Source: Augochlora pura (Eukaryota; Arthropoda; Insecta; Hymenoptera; Halictidae). From it: DNA of 64,000 nucleotides. The stretch lies in the NCBI RefSeq assembly GCF_028453695.1, contig NC_135774.1:27900001-27964000 (forward strand), given 5' to 3'. The position numbers were made by a program, and so were the translations under genes. A model generated the notes under the pieces. It searched no databases, was not told the DNA's origin, and saw nothing but the letters and a program-made list of their open reading frames with translations. Of the stretch, positions 48,352-59,756 are shown piece after piece; the stretch's first letter is position 1; every line of letters begins with the position of its first letter.

Positions 48352-48597
48352 TTAACCCCTTGCCGTGCCATTTTCCTTACAATTACAAAGTCATGCTGGT
48401 CGTAATTAAATTTCTCTCAGTGGACAGTAATAAGATAACAATGATAAAAGAAGGAAAAACAAAATTTATTAACTCCGTTTTAATTTTTAGACATATGTGA
48501 CATGTGTTTTAATTTTATGTGAAAATGAAAATGATAAAAGAAGGTAATTAGATTGGCTTTGGTGGCTGAGGGTAGTCATACGACCGCAAAGGGTTCA
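48352..48597. mobile_element. Miniature element with C/A ends
   Basis: Left TTAA, then C end CCCCTTGCCGTGCCATTTTC. Right A end, read inward, CCCTTTGCGGTCGTATGACT, then CCTCAGCCACCA; the edge is TTCA. Same end pairing as 23106-23473, in reverse order. 246 bp, non-coding. Confidence 0.7.
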
Positions 48598-48624
48598 TAC
48601 CTAAAAGCTTATTACTAGAAATCT

Positions 48625-48650
48625 CCGCCACGGGTACGGCAAGGGATTAA
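48625..48650. mobile_element. Orphan C end
   Basis: Read from the right: TTAATCCCTTGCCGTACCCG. It lies about 50 bases beyond the previous element and has no partner. Confidence 0.5.
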
Positions 48651-49365
48651 CCTGACATAACCTGAAAATAATCAGCCTGGCAAGACCTGAGCCTCGCGTT
48701 GCGACACTCGCGAAGAAATAAATCTGGCCAGTTTCGAGGACCCAGCCGATGGTATCTCCCAGCCAATGACGCGACAAAAATCCCCTTGGTGACATGGCAG
48801 CAGGCTCGGTATCCCCTCGCGACGATGCGTCGCGGGCGTATCTGCGCTAGTCACCGCGGTGGTGGGCGCAGTCTACTCGCCTAATCAGCCCGCGACCCTG
48901 TAGTCGCGCGAGGTCATCGGCCCCGCGCCAGAGAACCGCACGCATTTCCGCGTTTCTCCGGTCCCCGTGGACCCGGCCGATTTCGCCGGTTTCATCGAAT
49001 ATCTTCGGTCTCCCATGTTACGCAAAACCAGCGGACCCTGCTGCTGCGGTCGGTCGTCTTTTTTTTCTTGCGGCGGATTTCGGGGCTGGAAACCGAGACT
49101 CTGGTCCCCGTGTTCGAAACACGTGTTCCCTCGATTGGCAAATTACGTGGCGTCTCTCGCCCGGCGAGAGGAGGGGGGCCATGAAGCAGAGAAGGATGAG
49201 AAGACGGAGGAGGAGGAGGAGGAGGAGAAGAAGAAGGAGATCGGTAACCGAGTGTAATTCGAGAGACACGCTCGGAGAGACCGAGCGACCGATCTCCGGT
49301 CGCGCGCAAAAGAGAAGAAAGGCGTGAGAGACGTTGCGTGCGCAACGGCGGTGGACGAGGAGAGG

Positions 49366-49399
<34 letters not shown>
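49366..49399. repeat. (GA)n microsatellite
   Basis: About 17 GA dinucleotides. It follows a (GAG)n run at 49209-49240. Confidence 0.88.
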
Positions 49400-49400
<1 letters not shown>

Positions 49401-49664
49401 GAGACGGGGTGTCGGGAGAGGGTACCGATCGCGGGACACGGGCGGAGGAAGGGGCCCGGGAGATTTTCTCTGGACTCTGTCGAGGTCTCGCCCTCGTTTC
49501 GCTTACATGGGAGGAACACGGCTCGAGGTCTGTGACCTTAAAAGTTACTTCGGTGTGCAGCCGTCGCCGTTCGCCTCTCCGAGCGAACCGGCCGAGAGAG
49601 AGACGTCGGTCAGGTGAGGAGGACGCGATACGGTGGGACGGGAGGGTGGCCGAGAAACAGAGAA

Positions 49665-49665
49665 A

Positions 49666-49711
<46 letters not shown>
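49665..49711. repeat. (GA)n microsatellite
   Basis: About 23 pure GA dinucleotides. Confidence 0.92.
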
Positions 49712-49712
<1 letters not shown>

Positions 49713-50159
49713 CTGGGAGGAAGGGACAAGCTCGTTTATTTTATCGTACGCGGCCTGGCAGACGCACACGAGAGCACCCGCGCGCGAGCACCGAGAGCGA
49801 CAACCACACCTAGCCCGAGAGAGCTCGGCCGCCTCGTATAGATACGAGTCCGATCTGTCAGGTAGTCCGTGATACATGGGCATGTGCACATAATAATATC
49901 GTGTGACAGGCCGCAAGATAGCTGGCGTGGGTCGACAGACAGGGAGTGCCACTTCAAACCGCGTCTCGTCTCGTCTCCTCGCCCTCCTCCCACCGGGCTA
50001 CCTCGATCCCCCCTCTCCTTGGGTGTCCTCTGTGTCTTCTACGTCGTCGATAATTGTTAAATAACCGGGCCATCGCTGCGGCCCTCTTCAACTTTCCTAT
50101 GCAAGACTCCATCAGTTATTGTGTATTCATTTGAAATCGGATGTTTAGGGATCAGGATT

Positions 50160-50870
50160 TGAAACTTGGATGAAAGTAGATCTAGATGGGCCTTGGTTGA
50201 ACTTAGTGGAGGTTGGTAATGATTGGTAGGACTTGATAGACTTTGGTAGAACTTGATAGGACTTGATAGACTTTGGTAGAACTTGATAGACTTTAGTAGA
50301 TCTTCATAGAACTTGATGGAACTTGATGGGCCATAATAGGGCTTGGTAGAACTTGATAGAGCATGATAGGACTTAATATGACTTGATAGAGCTTGTTAGA
50401 ACTTGACAGACCTTGGTAGTTCCTAGTAAAACTTAATAGAACATGGCAGAATTTGTTAAACATTTCTAGACTTTGATAGAACATAGCAGATTTTGATAGA
50501 CCATGGTAGCCCTTGGTAGACACTGATAAACTTGATAGATCTTGGTAGAACCACTTTTGTAAAATCAATAGTCCTCCCCAAACTCTTCCGCGTCTGCATA
50601 AATTTTGGCACATCTCCACAAACAATTCTACACCTATGCAGATCCTGGCAGACCTCCATAAACTTTCCTACATCTGCATAAACTTTCCTACATCTGCATA
50701 AACTTTGCTAAACCTGCGCAAACTTCGCCAGACCAGCAAAACTTAGCTAGAACTCCAGGAACTTTGGCAGACCTCCATAAACTCGTGCCAGACCTATATA
50801 AACTACGTTAAACCTGTATAAACTTTGGCGGATGTTCCCAAACTTTGCAACACATTGGCGGATAAACGGC
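50160..50870. repeat. Degenerate 10-bp tandem array, partly organised as 20-bp units
   Basis: Decamers ACTTGATAGA and CTTTGGTAGA alternate in constant 10-base register from about 50160 to 50550. After a short break the array continues as CTGCATAAACTTTGCTAAAC-type 20-base units to about 50870. The two halves align (ATAGACTTTGGTAG with ATAAACTTTGGCAG), so they are one diverged family. Confidence 0.82.
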
Positions 50871-51530
50871 AGGCAGAAAATTGAACTTATGCAATATCCT
50901 CCTATATGTAGAGAACGATCTTTCAGTTAGCGAAAACTCTTCTTCGTGATTGCTCTTGGATCCTGGCCAATGGTTTGGATAAGAATCCTAACCTTACCAT
51001 CTCATAGTCTCCCTCTCCTTGAAAAATGAAGTCCAGGGCGATTGCCTGACTGACAGGTCGCCCCCCGGCATGGAACACGACCAAATACGTCTTGCTCTTT
51101 GTATTATTGGAGTTCCGTGGCTGTTCGAAATTCTTCGAGTTCGGAATAAAAGACCGGCGAGAGGGTGCAGAATGACCCTGGTGGAACGTTGGGGCTCGGC
51201 CGACCCCGGAGGATTTCTCCGGTCTCCAGGGCATTGGCCGGTCGGGAGAGGGGTCCATTGGTATTAGAGATCGAAGAAATTTGAGAATCCGGGGAATCAA
51301 CCGGAGTCTTAAGATCCGAGGGAATTAGGGATTAGGTGTCCTCTAATATTGGAGGATTATTCCGAGGAAATTCGAACCGGGATCAGGAATTTCGAGGTCT
51401 GACGTCAATGTGCCCCCTCTAATCTAAACATTAATTTCGATGATGTACCTTGCGATTGAGAAAATATTTGCATAAATATCGTTTAATTTTAATACTCTTC
51501 CGATAAAATTGCAGCGTCAAGAGGTCGCCC
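50871..51530. other. Non-coding segment
   Basis: GC-balanced with no recognisable product. ATTTGCAT octamer at 51466-51473. Confidence 0.4.
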
Positions 51531-51600
51531 TTAACCCCTTGCCATACTATTTTTTTTATAATTACAATGATTGCAAATTTTTCGATTGAAATAATTGCTT
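51531..51600. mobile_element. Partial element, C end
   Basis: TTAA then CCCCTTGCCATACTATTTTT and TTATAATTACAATG, matching the C end at 48352. No second end found. Confidence 0.55.
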
Positions 51601-52176
51601 AGAGGAACAAAAGCAATTTATATTTATTGTGTTTCTATGTGTACTTGAATGTTTAAACATTGTTGAGAAAAGTTTCAAAAAAATTTCAAAAACGTACCTT
51701 GCGATCGAGAAAATCATTCACATAAGCGTCTATCAAATTAATATAACAATTATTATATACAATGTAATAATCTAAATTTTAATATTCTTTCGATAAATCA
51801 AATATAAAAAACAAATATCGATAAAAAATGATCGAAATCTAGTGTCGATATATTTATCGAGAATTTCTATCCTGTAGATAGGAAAAATGTTTCAAGAAGA
51901 TTATACAAAAGGTGTCGGCTCGTAATTCAAGGTAGAACGCCGCGTCGTATCCCTTGGATCGATCGTGGAGGGGCGTAGGACGCGAAAGGTGGATGAAAAT
52001 CATTTAATTTAAGAACGGTACACGGGCACCGGTGTAAACGTGTTCCCCGCAGCTAATAAACGTCGAGCAGCTAATTCTCGAAGTTAACGGCGAGCTCTCG
52101 TTACAAGTTTACGATCCCTTGTAGCAGTTGGTCGGCGATCAGCTTTAGCAGAGGCCTCGCGTGGAAGCTCGCCGAC

Positions 52177-52203
52177 GCCGGCGGCGGCGGCGGCGGCGGC
52201 AGC
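52177..52203. repeat. (GGC)n trinucleotide run
   Basis: Nine GGC-type triplets. Confidence 0.85.
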
Positions 52204-52439
52204 GTCTTGTGTCTGTTCCTCGTAAAACTGTTCCGGCGAAGATATCGTCGCCGTGGGGGGAACGCGATATTAGCCATTAAAGGCCATTAATAAGTTCGCG
52301 TCTACCATAGTCTCTCGTCCGCGAACGTAGGCCGATATCCCGGTTTTCGCGGAGGAATTCGCCCGCGATTCCGCGCCGTCGTCGTCGCACCTGCGAAAAA
52401 GGCGAGCTCTCTCGCGTGGGCGGTGGAAGCCGACCAGCA

Positions 52440-52461
52440 AACACACACACACACACACACA
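52440..52461. repeat. (AC)n microsatellite
   Basis: Eleven AC dinucleotides, the clearest AC run in the window. Confidence 0.95.
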
Positions 52462-52776
52462 GATGGGATATTTACTATCCCGTCGGGTTCCTTCGTCACG
52501 CAATCGCGAGCCGCCGGTATCTCGATGGAAAATGGCCCGGGTAATTTACGAGCACCTCGGACACGGACGTGTCAGATAAATACGAAACCGCGCGCGGTCG
52601 CCTTAAGCGGCGCGCGACGATCGCTCTGTAAGATCCACGCAACCCAGGCCGCGCTAGCAAATTAGTCAATATTCTATTTGCCAGTAGTTACGGCCGGCCG
52701 ATGGTCGGACCCCGTTCACCGAGCGGAGAACCATTTTCCCCGAGGCTGTTCCGCCGAGCCGAACCGAGCCGAGAGA

Positions 52777-52802
52777 TGAACAGAGAGAGAGAGAGAGAGA
52801 GG
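52777..52802. repeat. (GA)n microsatellite
   Basis: About 12 GA dinucleotides. An ATTTGCAT octamer follows at 52906-52913. Confidence 0.88.
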
Positions 52803-53249
52803 GACAGATCGCTCCGGCCAGCCGCGGTCACGCGTGCCACTTGTTAAGCCAGATCGTTTTATTACGATCCCATTCGGTGACGCGAAAACCCCGCTAATCT
52901 GATACATTTGCATGCGAGAATGTTGTTGCCGGCCTCGTTATCCTCTTATCGGGCCGCGGCGCGCCACGCCGCTTTTCGGGACGCCGAAGATTAAGCGAAC
53001 GTGGATTTGACGCGCGCGCGCTCGGTATATTGAGCTAACGCGCAGCGCAGCACGATGCCGCGCGGCCGGTTTAATGCCTCTGGTATTATGTTAGCAGCAT
53101 AGCTGTCTAGACGAAACGAGAGAGGGATGCCTCTCGGCTTCGATCCACCCGGCATGGATCCGCTAATTAACCGACTATAACTCACCTGGGGCACAGATAG
53201 TCGCCGCGAGGTTCCCGTTAGCCACCGTGCCATCGCGATCCGGTTGACA

Positions 53250-53975
53250 AAGTTTTCTTACTGTTTTATCGACTCCTCGGGTCTTTCACTGAACTACTTC
53301 TGCTTATGGTCTTGTTTGGAATGTTGCTACGGGTTTTGATACGTTTTGTTTCGCGAGGGTGCGCGGAAAGCGATAGATTAGGTACTCTGAGAATGGAAGA
53401 AGGGATCGTGATTAATAACTATATTTATTTTGATTGATTGAAGTATTGATTAATTATGATAGTGGGATCGCTAGAGTTATTAATTAATATTGATTAATAA
53501 TTTCCTGTTGCGCTGTGAATTAATCGTGATCACTTGATTATTCGAGTTATTATTTAATCGTGATTACTTGATTACAAAATCCAGTGATAATAATGACCAA
53601 TAACGGTACTAACAATTAATAATAATCATATCGTATGAGAACCAATAATCCTATTAAAATGTTGCATAATATTGTAACACAAAAATAAACCATATTTACT
53701 ATGGTGCAGTCCGCCAGCAAAACTGCAATCATCGATTCGGTATCGCGGGTCGTTGCATCTCGCGACGCAGTTTTATGAAGAAATTTCGTTGGCTCGCCGA
53801 CGCATACGAGTCCCCGACGCGGAATGCGGAGGACGGGGAACAGGTGGCCGTGTCTCCGAGAAAACGAACACGGTTTCCCTTTAAGCGGAGGGACCGGGTT
53901 CGAGCAGGGTGGCTGCTCTCCGCTTCCTGATCGCGGGCGCGTGAGATTCTTCTCCGCGGTGTTCCACGCAGCAAA
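53250..53975. other. Non-coding segment
   Basis: AT-rich to 53690 with repeated ATTAAT(T/A)AT words, then GC-rich. No gene seen. Confidence 0.4.
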
Positions 53976-53981
53976 AAAGTC

Positions 53982-53982
53982 A

Positions 53983-54013
<31 letters not shown>

Positions 54014-54014
54014 C
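53982..54014. repeat. (GA)n microsatellite
   Basis: About 15 GA dinucleotides with one AA slip. Confidence 0.85.
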
Positions 54015-54413
54015 GGGGCAGGTCCGCTTTTTAGCCGGACGTCCCCGGTTTGACGTCCGGGGGAGCTGGAAAACCAGAAGAACCGGCGAAAAGGTGGCAT
54101 CGGAAATCGGGATGGCGGGAGATCGGGCGCGCACGCCAGCCACGGTGAAACAAGGTTGCCGCGGCGCGAGACTGGTCTTCTTCTTCTTCTTCTTCGTCGT
54201 CGTCCTCCTTTTCCTGCCCCAACCCCCTGCCGCCCCCGGCCGATCCACGATCGAACCAGATTGCGATCCAGTTCGAGCGATCTCTCGTTACCCGGACTGC
54301 GAAAAATTGCGGCGACTCAGAAAACGACGAACTCTTATGCCAGTTCCAATGCCGATATCTGCGAGAAATTATTGCATTTGTACCAAAGCTATAACTTTGA
54401 AGAAAATCATCTT

Positions 54414-54963
54414 TGTTGCCTGAGATAAATTTTGGTATATTCTTCGAAGGTTTGTTAAGTAATTTAGAAAGTTTGGGATTATAATATTCGATACTTTTTT
54501 GTTGAGAAATTTCTAAATATTGGTTGATAATTTGGCTGTAGGAAGAGTGTTAAAGGCATTTTTATAATGCTCTCAGTATTCTCGATCGAACTTCGAAGTG
54601 AATGATCAGTTCTGCTTGAGATAATTTTAGTATATTCTCTAAACATTAGGTAATAAATGCAAAAAATTGGTAATTATAATACTCATCATTCGAGTGCGAA
54701 AATAACTTATTCGACTAAGAATATTCGCACTTTACATCACTAAAGTATACATATCACTATATACAATATAATATACATATCACAAACCCATTAATTTCAT
54801 AATTTAAAACAATTTATATAAATAATAATATATAAAATTGAATCTTTCACTGTTCCAGTCTCTAAAATAGAAAGAGCTCTAATTGCGCCAAAATTATTCT
54901 ATAACCTTGATAAAACAATGCTCAATGGCGCCTCATGGTCGCCATACGAGCGCAAAGGGTTGA
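54414..54963. mobile_element. Diverged duplicated segment ending in a TTAA-family A end
   Basis: TGC(C/T)TGAGATAA followed by a TAGTATATTCT-type segment occurs at about 54417 and 54614, an offset of about 197. The right edge, read inward from 54963, is CCCTTTGCGCTCGTATGGCG then CATGAGGCGCCATTGAG, a clear A end. A decayed A end (CATTCGAGTGCGAAAATAA) lies at about 54688-54706. Confidence 0.55.
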
Positions 54964-55185
54964 AGGATCGGGTCCGCGAAGGAGAATAAAAGACTTCAAA
55001 GTCCGGGGCGTGAACCGCGTTCGTGAGGCACGGCGAGATACCCGTCGAACAGAGAAAATTTCTCGCGGTTGTCTGCTCGCGTGCAGCGGCTCGCCGGAGC
55101 GGTTCGCGTGGAGACTGGCATTGATTTCCCGATCGTTTGTACGGTCTGTTGCTCGTTTAATTGAACCACCTACGGGAGAGACACG

Positions 55186-55202
55186 ACGAGAGAGAGAAAG
55201 AA

Positions 55203-55259
<57 letters not shown>
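55186..55259. repeat. (GA)n microsatellite, longest of the window
   Basis: About 74 bases, of which more than 50 are uninterrupted GA. Confidence 0.95.
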
Positions 55260-55262
<3 letters not shown>

Positions 55263-55567
55263 CCAGAGAGTCTCGGAGAGCCCGACTGCGGAGCCGTAGC
55301 CGCGCGCGATGAGTACCGGTTCTCTCTCCGCCGCCACGTAGGCCCCGTTTTAATTTATTATCCGGCCCCGATCTCTTGGCTAATGGAATGCTCTCTCTCC
55401 TCCTCCCTCCGCGCGGAAAAGCGTCTCTCCCGGCATTTCTGTCCACCTCCGTGTAGATCGGGCTCGCCAACACGGTCGACTGGTTTACGAGACACCGGGA
55501 CCATTTTATTTCGATCGTGACTCCGCTAGAAAGCAACAACCGCACGGATACCCGCGCTCTTGCAATG

Positions 55568-55593
55568 CCCGTCGTCGTCGTCGTCGTCGTCGT
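55568..55593. repeat. (GTC)n trinucleotide run
   Basis: About eight CGT/GTC triplets. Confidence 0.9.
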
Positions 55594-55675
55594 GTAGACA
55601 CATTGTTGTACAAAATACCTGACGAGCCTCGCTTCCTACCGTTTCATATTTCATGCATTTCCGCCGTGGACAAGC

Positions 55676-55729
55676 GAGAGAGAGAGAGAGACAGAGAGAG
55701 AGACAGAGAGAGAGACAGAGAGAGAGGGA
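55676..55729. repeat. (GA)n microsatellite with GACAGA spacing
   Basis: GACAGAGAGA units of 10-12 bases are regularly spaced, so a GA tract has acquired a higher-order period. Confidence 0.88.
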
Positions 55730-56183
55730 GGACCTCGCTGCACATTTATACCGGCCGCTGCGAGACTGGTTTCTCACTGCCTTCCGATCACACGGGAGGA
55801 CAGTTCGGACGGGAAATCAAGGCGATAGGGAACACATCGCGCGAGCCGTAAACTTCGATCCAATGAATTCGAATTTATTGCTACCAGCAGCGCGTGTGTC
55901 TCGTTACGATCCCCGATAAGCCGCGAGTTATGATTATTCTTCCACGCGATCTCTCGCGGTAATTGCTATCGCCTCGAAGCATACACGTTTTCTTCGGTAA
56001 TTCGATATCGAAATGATATGTCAAAAATTCAGATTTATAGATTTTTGGGAGCCTAATGGCATTGGCAGATTCGCTTAATTTTATTTGATTGGAGTTGGAA
56101 GCGGCTTTCAGCTGCTTTTAGTAGGCTGTCCATGTTTGGTCGATTGAGTTCTAGTCTGTGTTTGATATTACAAACATTTAGAT

Positions 56184-56440
56184 ATTCGTCATAAATTATT
56201 TTATCTGTCTATAATTGTTCGAATAAATCTCTTTATATTCTGTCATTTTCATTCTATTTCGTGTTTGATATTCGTCATAAATTATTTTATTTAAAATTAT
56301 CCGAATAAATTTCTTTACATTGTGGCATTCTTATTCTATTCTGTGTTTAATGTTACATTTATTGCATCTATTCGTCATAAATTATTTTATCTGTTTAAAA
56401 TTGTTCGAATAACTCTCTCTATATTCTCTGTCATTCTTAT
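56184..56440. repeat. Tandem repeat, three copies of 86-100 bp
   Basis: ATTCGTCATAAATTATTTTA starts at 56184, 56270 and 56370. Each copy continues to TGTTCGAATAA or a variant, then a TATTCTGTCATT-like segment. Confidence 0.85.
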
Positions 56441-57180
56441 TCAAATCTGAGAAACTGTGAACAGCTGAAAACTGTGCACTTTCCCTCCCCAATATCGCAC
56501 GCAATCGATACTTGAACTTCGAGCCTAATTATCCCCGGTAAGCTATTACACCGGTTCACAGAGCAAACCGAGCGTTTTCCACGTAATCGGGCCACCGCTA
56601 TAATTTCAGTACAGAGCTCGGCCTATTACTAATTCAAGAGCAGAGAAACCCGCGATCGCAGGCCGTCGTGTTCCCACCGAGTATAAAAATTCCCGGCGAC
56701 GATTCGGCTGCTTGCGCGCGCGCGCGAGAGCGCGAGGCTGATGGACGTTTCTAGTTCGACACGCGGAATAAAAACCGGTCGACTGGTTTTCGAGGCGAAT
56801 CGGTTTTCGCCGGTTCAAGCGCGCGGTGAGGGGGACGTATGTGTGCGTGTGTGCCGCGCGCGGAAACGCTCGTCACCTTTTCCGCGCCGGTGACTGTGGC
56901 ATTATCGGACAGCTGCGCGACGCGCGTGGATCCGCGCGCCTCCGCTTCCGCCCGCAGACGGGCGCGTACACACGTATACCGGTCGCAATGTAATCGTAAA
57001 GCAGTTTTACGTGTCCGGTTTTCTCTCCTGAGAACTCAGCCGCGGTCGGATCACGCGAATCGTTGCAAAAGTTCAGCGGACGCGCGTTCCCGCGATTTAC
57101 GAGCCGCGAACCGGCCCGTGGCCGTCGTACATTTCCAAGGGCCTCCCACGCGGACGAAAGGTCTCATCGACGAAGTTAAA

Positions 57181-57262
57181 AAAATTCAAAATTCTAGTCT
57201 TCTAAATTAAGCTAAGAAATTCAAAATTCTAGTCTTATAAATTAAGCTAAGAAATTCAAAAT
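57181..57262. repeat. 35-bp tandem repeat, about 2.3 copies
   Basis: ATTCAAAATTCTAGTCTT starts at 57184 and 57219, and ATTCAAAAT starts again at 57254; the offset is exactly 35. Confidence 0.92.
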
Positions 57263-57835
57263 GACTTTACAGGACCGTAAAGATCCGAGACGATTCAAGA
57301 TACGCTTCCATCTTCGATCCACAGTATTTTTATCACGACCCCTAAATTCGTTCTATCATACAATAATCGAGGGGTCCGAAGTTTCAATTTGTTCCACGGA
57401 GTTTTTGAGCCACCATCGCCGCGTAACTCTTGTACTTTATAGAGTGGGTGGCGGGATAAATCGAGGTTGAATCGGCGAGCGGCCGGCGATAAATCGTTGG
57501 TTTTAGCGTCGGAATAGCGGAATCGATCAACGGCGTCCGGCGAGAGAGGAACAAACGGCCGTTTCGAGCCGGGGGCCGGTTTTCGAGACATTGTCGCGCG
57601 CGCGCGCGCGGCAGAGGAGACCGTGGAAGCGCCCCGGTAGAACTAACAGCGACATTTCGAAGGGTGCAATACATAAAGGCGGACAGTCGTTAAAGGCTGC
57701 GCGGCCGGTCGCCGCAAACTTTACGACGTCCCCGCGTCATAACTCACCGGGGGCCAATTATTGCGAGAACAATGGCTTTTTCTCTGGTTCGGCTATTACG
57801 GCGTCCACCGACTATGGCGGTCTCTCCGCGGTCGC

Positions 57836-58345
57836 GCGCTCTCCTCTCTTTCTCTCCTCTCTTGCTCTTCCTCTATTTCCTCGCTGCTCTCTCTTTTTCT
57901 TTTCTCTTCTATCTCCTCGCTATTTTCTGTCTTTCTCTTCTCTCTTGTATCTCCTCGCTCTCCTCTCTTTATCTCCTCTCCTCTCCTGCTCTTCCTTCCT
58001 CTATTTCCTCGCTATTCTCTCTTTGCCTTTCTCTTGTCTCTTGTATCTCCTCGCTCTCCTCTCTTTTCTCCGCTCTCTTGCTCTTCCCTCCTCTATTTCC
58101 TCGCTATTCTCTCTTTTTCTTTTCTCTTTTATCTCCTCGCTATTTTGTCTTTCTCTTGTCTCTTGTATCTCCTCGCTCTCCTCTCTCTTCTCTGTTCTCC
58201 TGTATCTCATCGCTTTCTTCCCTTTCTCTTATCTCTTCTATTTCCTCGCTCTTCTCTTTCTCTTCTCTCTTCTGTCCTCTATCTCCTCGCTTTCTTCTCT
58301 TTCTCCTCTCCCTCCCATCTCCTCGCTCCTCCTCTCTCCCAGTTT
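57836..58345. repeat. 500-bp polypyrimidine array with higher-order repeats
   Basis: Almost pure C/T on the + strand. ATCTCCTCGCTCTCCTC recurs with spacings of about 97-120 bases, alternating with TATTTCCTCGCTATTCTC. All three + frames are open through it, because stop codons need purines; this is not evidence of coding. Confidence 0.85.
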
Positions 58346-58719
58346 CACGGTGCACTCGATCGCTCGCCTCGTCTCCGGTCGCCCCTCCCTCGCTTCGCAT
58401 CGCGAAACGGCCGTCGGACGGGATAATTGACAAGCGGTGGCTGTCGCGAGTTTCCTCCGCGGTTCGAAAAGGAAAAGCCTCTCGCGAGACGCGACGCGTG
58501 CTGTGGCGCCGACATCTCTGAGTCACGCGGGTCCCAGACGCCTACGTCGGCCTCCGAACAGCCGATGGCTTCGACCACGATGAGTAATGGAGCCGAGGAA
58601 TTGGTATGCGGGTGAGAGCCGGCTGTCGACGATCGCGCCGCGAAGAATAGCCAAAGCCCCGGCGAGAAAGCAAAGTGCATTAGACGGAGAGAAGCGGTTC
58701 GCGGGATTCGTAGGCGCTG

Positions 58720-59100
58720 AAAGCGCAACGTTTTTAGAAGTCGCGAATACGCTCGACGGTTCGCCGCTCGAGAGATTTGTAGGTCTGACGGTTTCCGAGC
58801 TTCGAGGCTGCGAAGTTTCGGGGCTCGGTACTTCGCTGAATTAGAAATTGGATGACTTGGAAATGCGAGTGTTTGAGAGTTCGAAAGCTTCGCTGTTTTC
58901 CGGTGGCGAATTTTGTTGGTCTGCGAGTCTTCGGAGGCTTGCAATGAAAACGGAACAAAGTTCTGTGTTCCGCGTTCGAGGGTTTGGTAGCTCGCTGACT
59001 CCGCGTTTGAGGGTTTAGAAGTTTGCGGGCTTAGAAATTTGATTATTTGGAAGGTCGAATGTCGGCGAGGATATTTGGTGGTTCGAACGTCTCGAGCACT
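58720..59100. repeat. Possible degenerate short-period array
   Basis: G/T-rich words such as GTTTGAGGGTTTAGAAGTTT and TTCGAAAGCTTCG recur at about 8-12 bases. No clean period could be read by eye. Confidence 0.35.
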
Positions 59101-59756
59101 TTAGCTGGCTTCTTCGCCTCGACAAAAATTCCTATTATTCCTAAATTATTGAAGACTCCAATTTCGCCGGCAAATTCGACATCGCAACGACCGGAGCGCA
59201 TCTCACGGGTTGAGTGTCGTCCTCGCGTCGGCGATTCCCCATGGGTCCCGCCGCGTTCTCTCGCCGTCGCGGCGTCTCCGGTTTAAAAATATCCGGAACC
59301 GACTTACACCACACCCCACGTTGTCGACACCTTCGCGCGGCCGGAACGTACGGCATATAGGTTCCCGGCGACAGTTTCGAGGAAGCCGCGACGGCAACTG
59401 ATACAGGCCTCTGATAAAAACGGAGATCAACTGGAACGGCGCGAGAAAAGAAGACGAACGAGAGACATCATCGTCTCCCTTTGAGGCGCACCCCGTCTAT
59501 TTCCGTCGAATCAAAGCGACCGTTCGCCGAACAACGTCGGACACGCTCGACGACGATTTTTATCGTCGACGATGCCGCGAACCGGATGCGACGAGAAGGT
59601 AGTGATAGTAGCTACAGGGAAGATAGTGTTAAACTATGGTGCTGGGTATTTTAATGAAGGACTCTTAAATCGATTTTTACCCTCTTAGAACCGATTCTGT
59701 AAAAGCCAATTATGCTCAATTTTGGTTTCGTCGATTCCGTTCAGGTATCTTCGATG

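Noticed and set aside
49595..49625. Second recursive-splice-like CAG/GTGAGG at about 49611
   Set aside because: The region before it is purine-rich with no pyrimidine tract or branch-point-like sequence.
50293..50625. Minus-strand frame of 110 codons with a YQVL/SPIM repeat
   Set aside because: It lies wholly within the 10-bp array. The 10-residue repeat is the 30-base multiple of that period, not a protein feature.
53180..53215. Minus-strand CAG/GTGAGT at about 53185, another recursive-splice-like site
   Set aside because: The donor half is strong, but the pyrimidine tract is weak and the CTAAC lies rather far upstream. Kept only as a remote possibility.
53880..53930. GGGTTCGAGCAGG resembling a tRNA T-loop
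   Set aside because: No matching acceptor stem, D arm or anticodon arm could be drawn around it.
57591..58521. Three overlapping long + strand frames (up to about 280 codons) rich in Leu, Ser and Phe, resembling membrane proteins
   Set aside because: They run through a polypyrimidine array, where all three frames are open because stop codons need purines. The residues reflect CT-rich codons, not a protein family.
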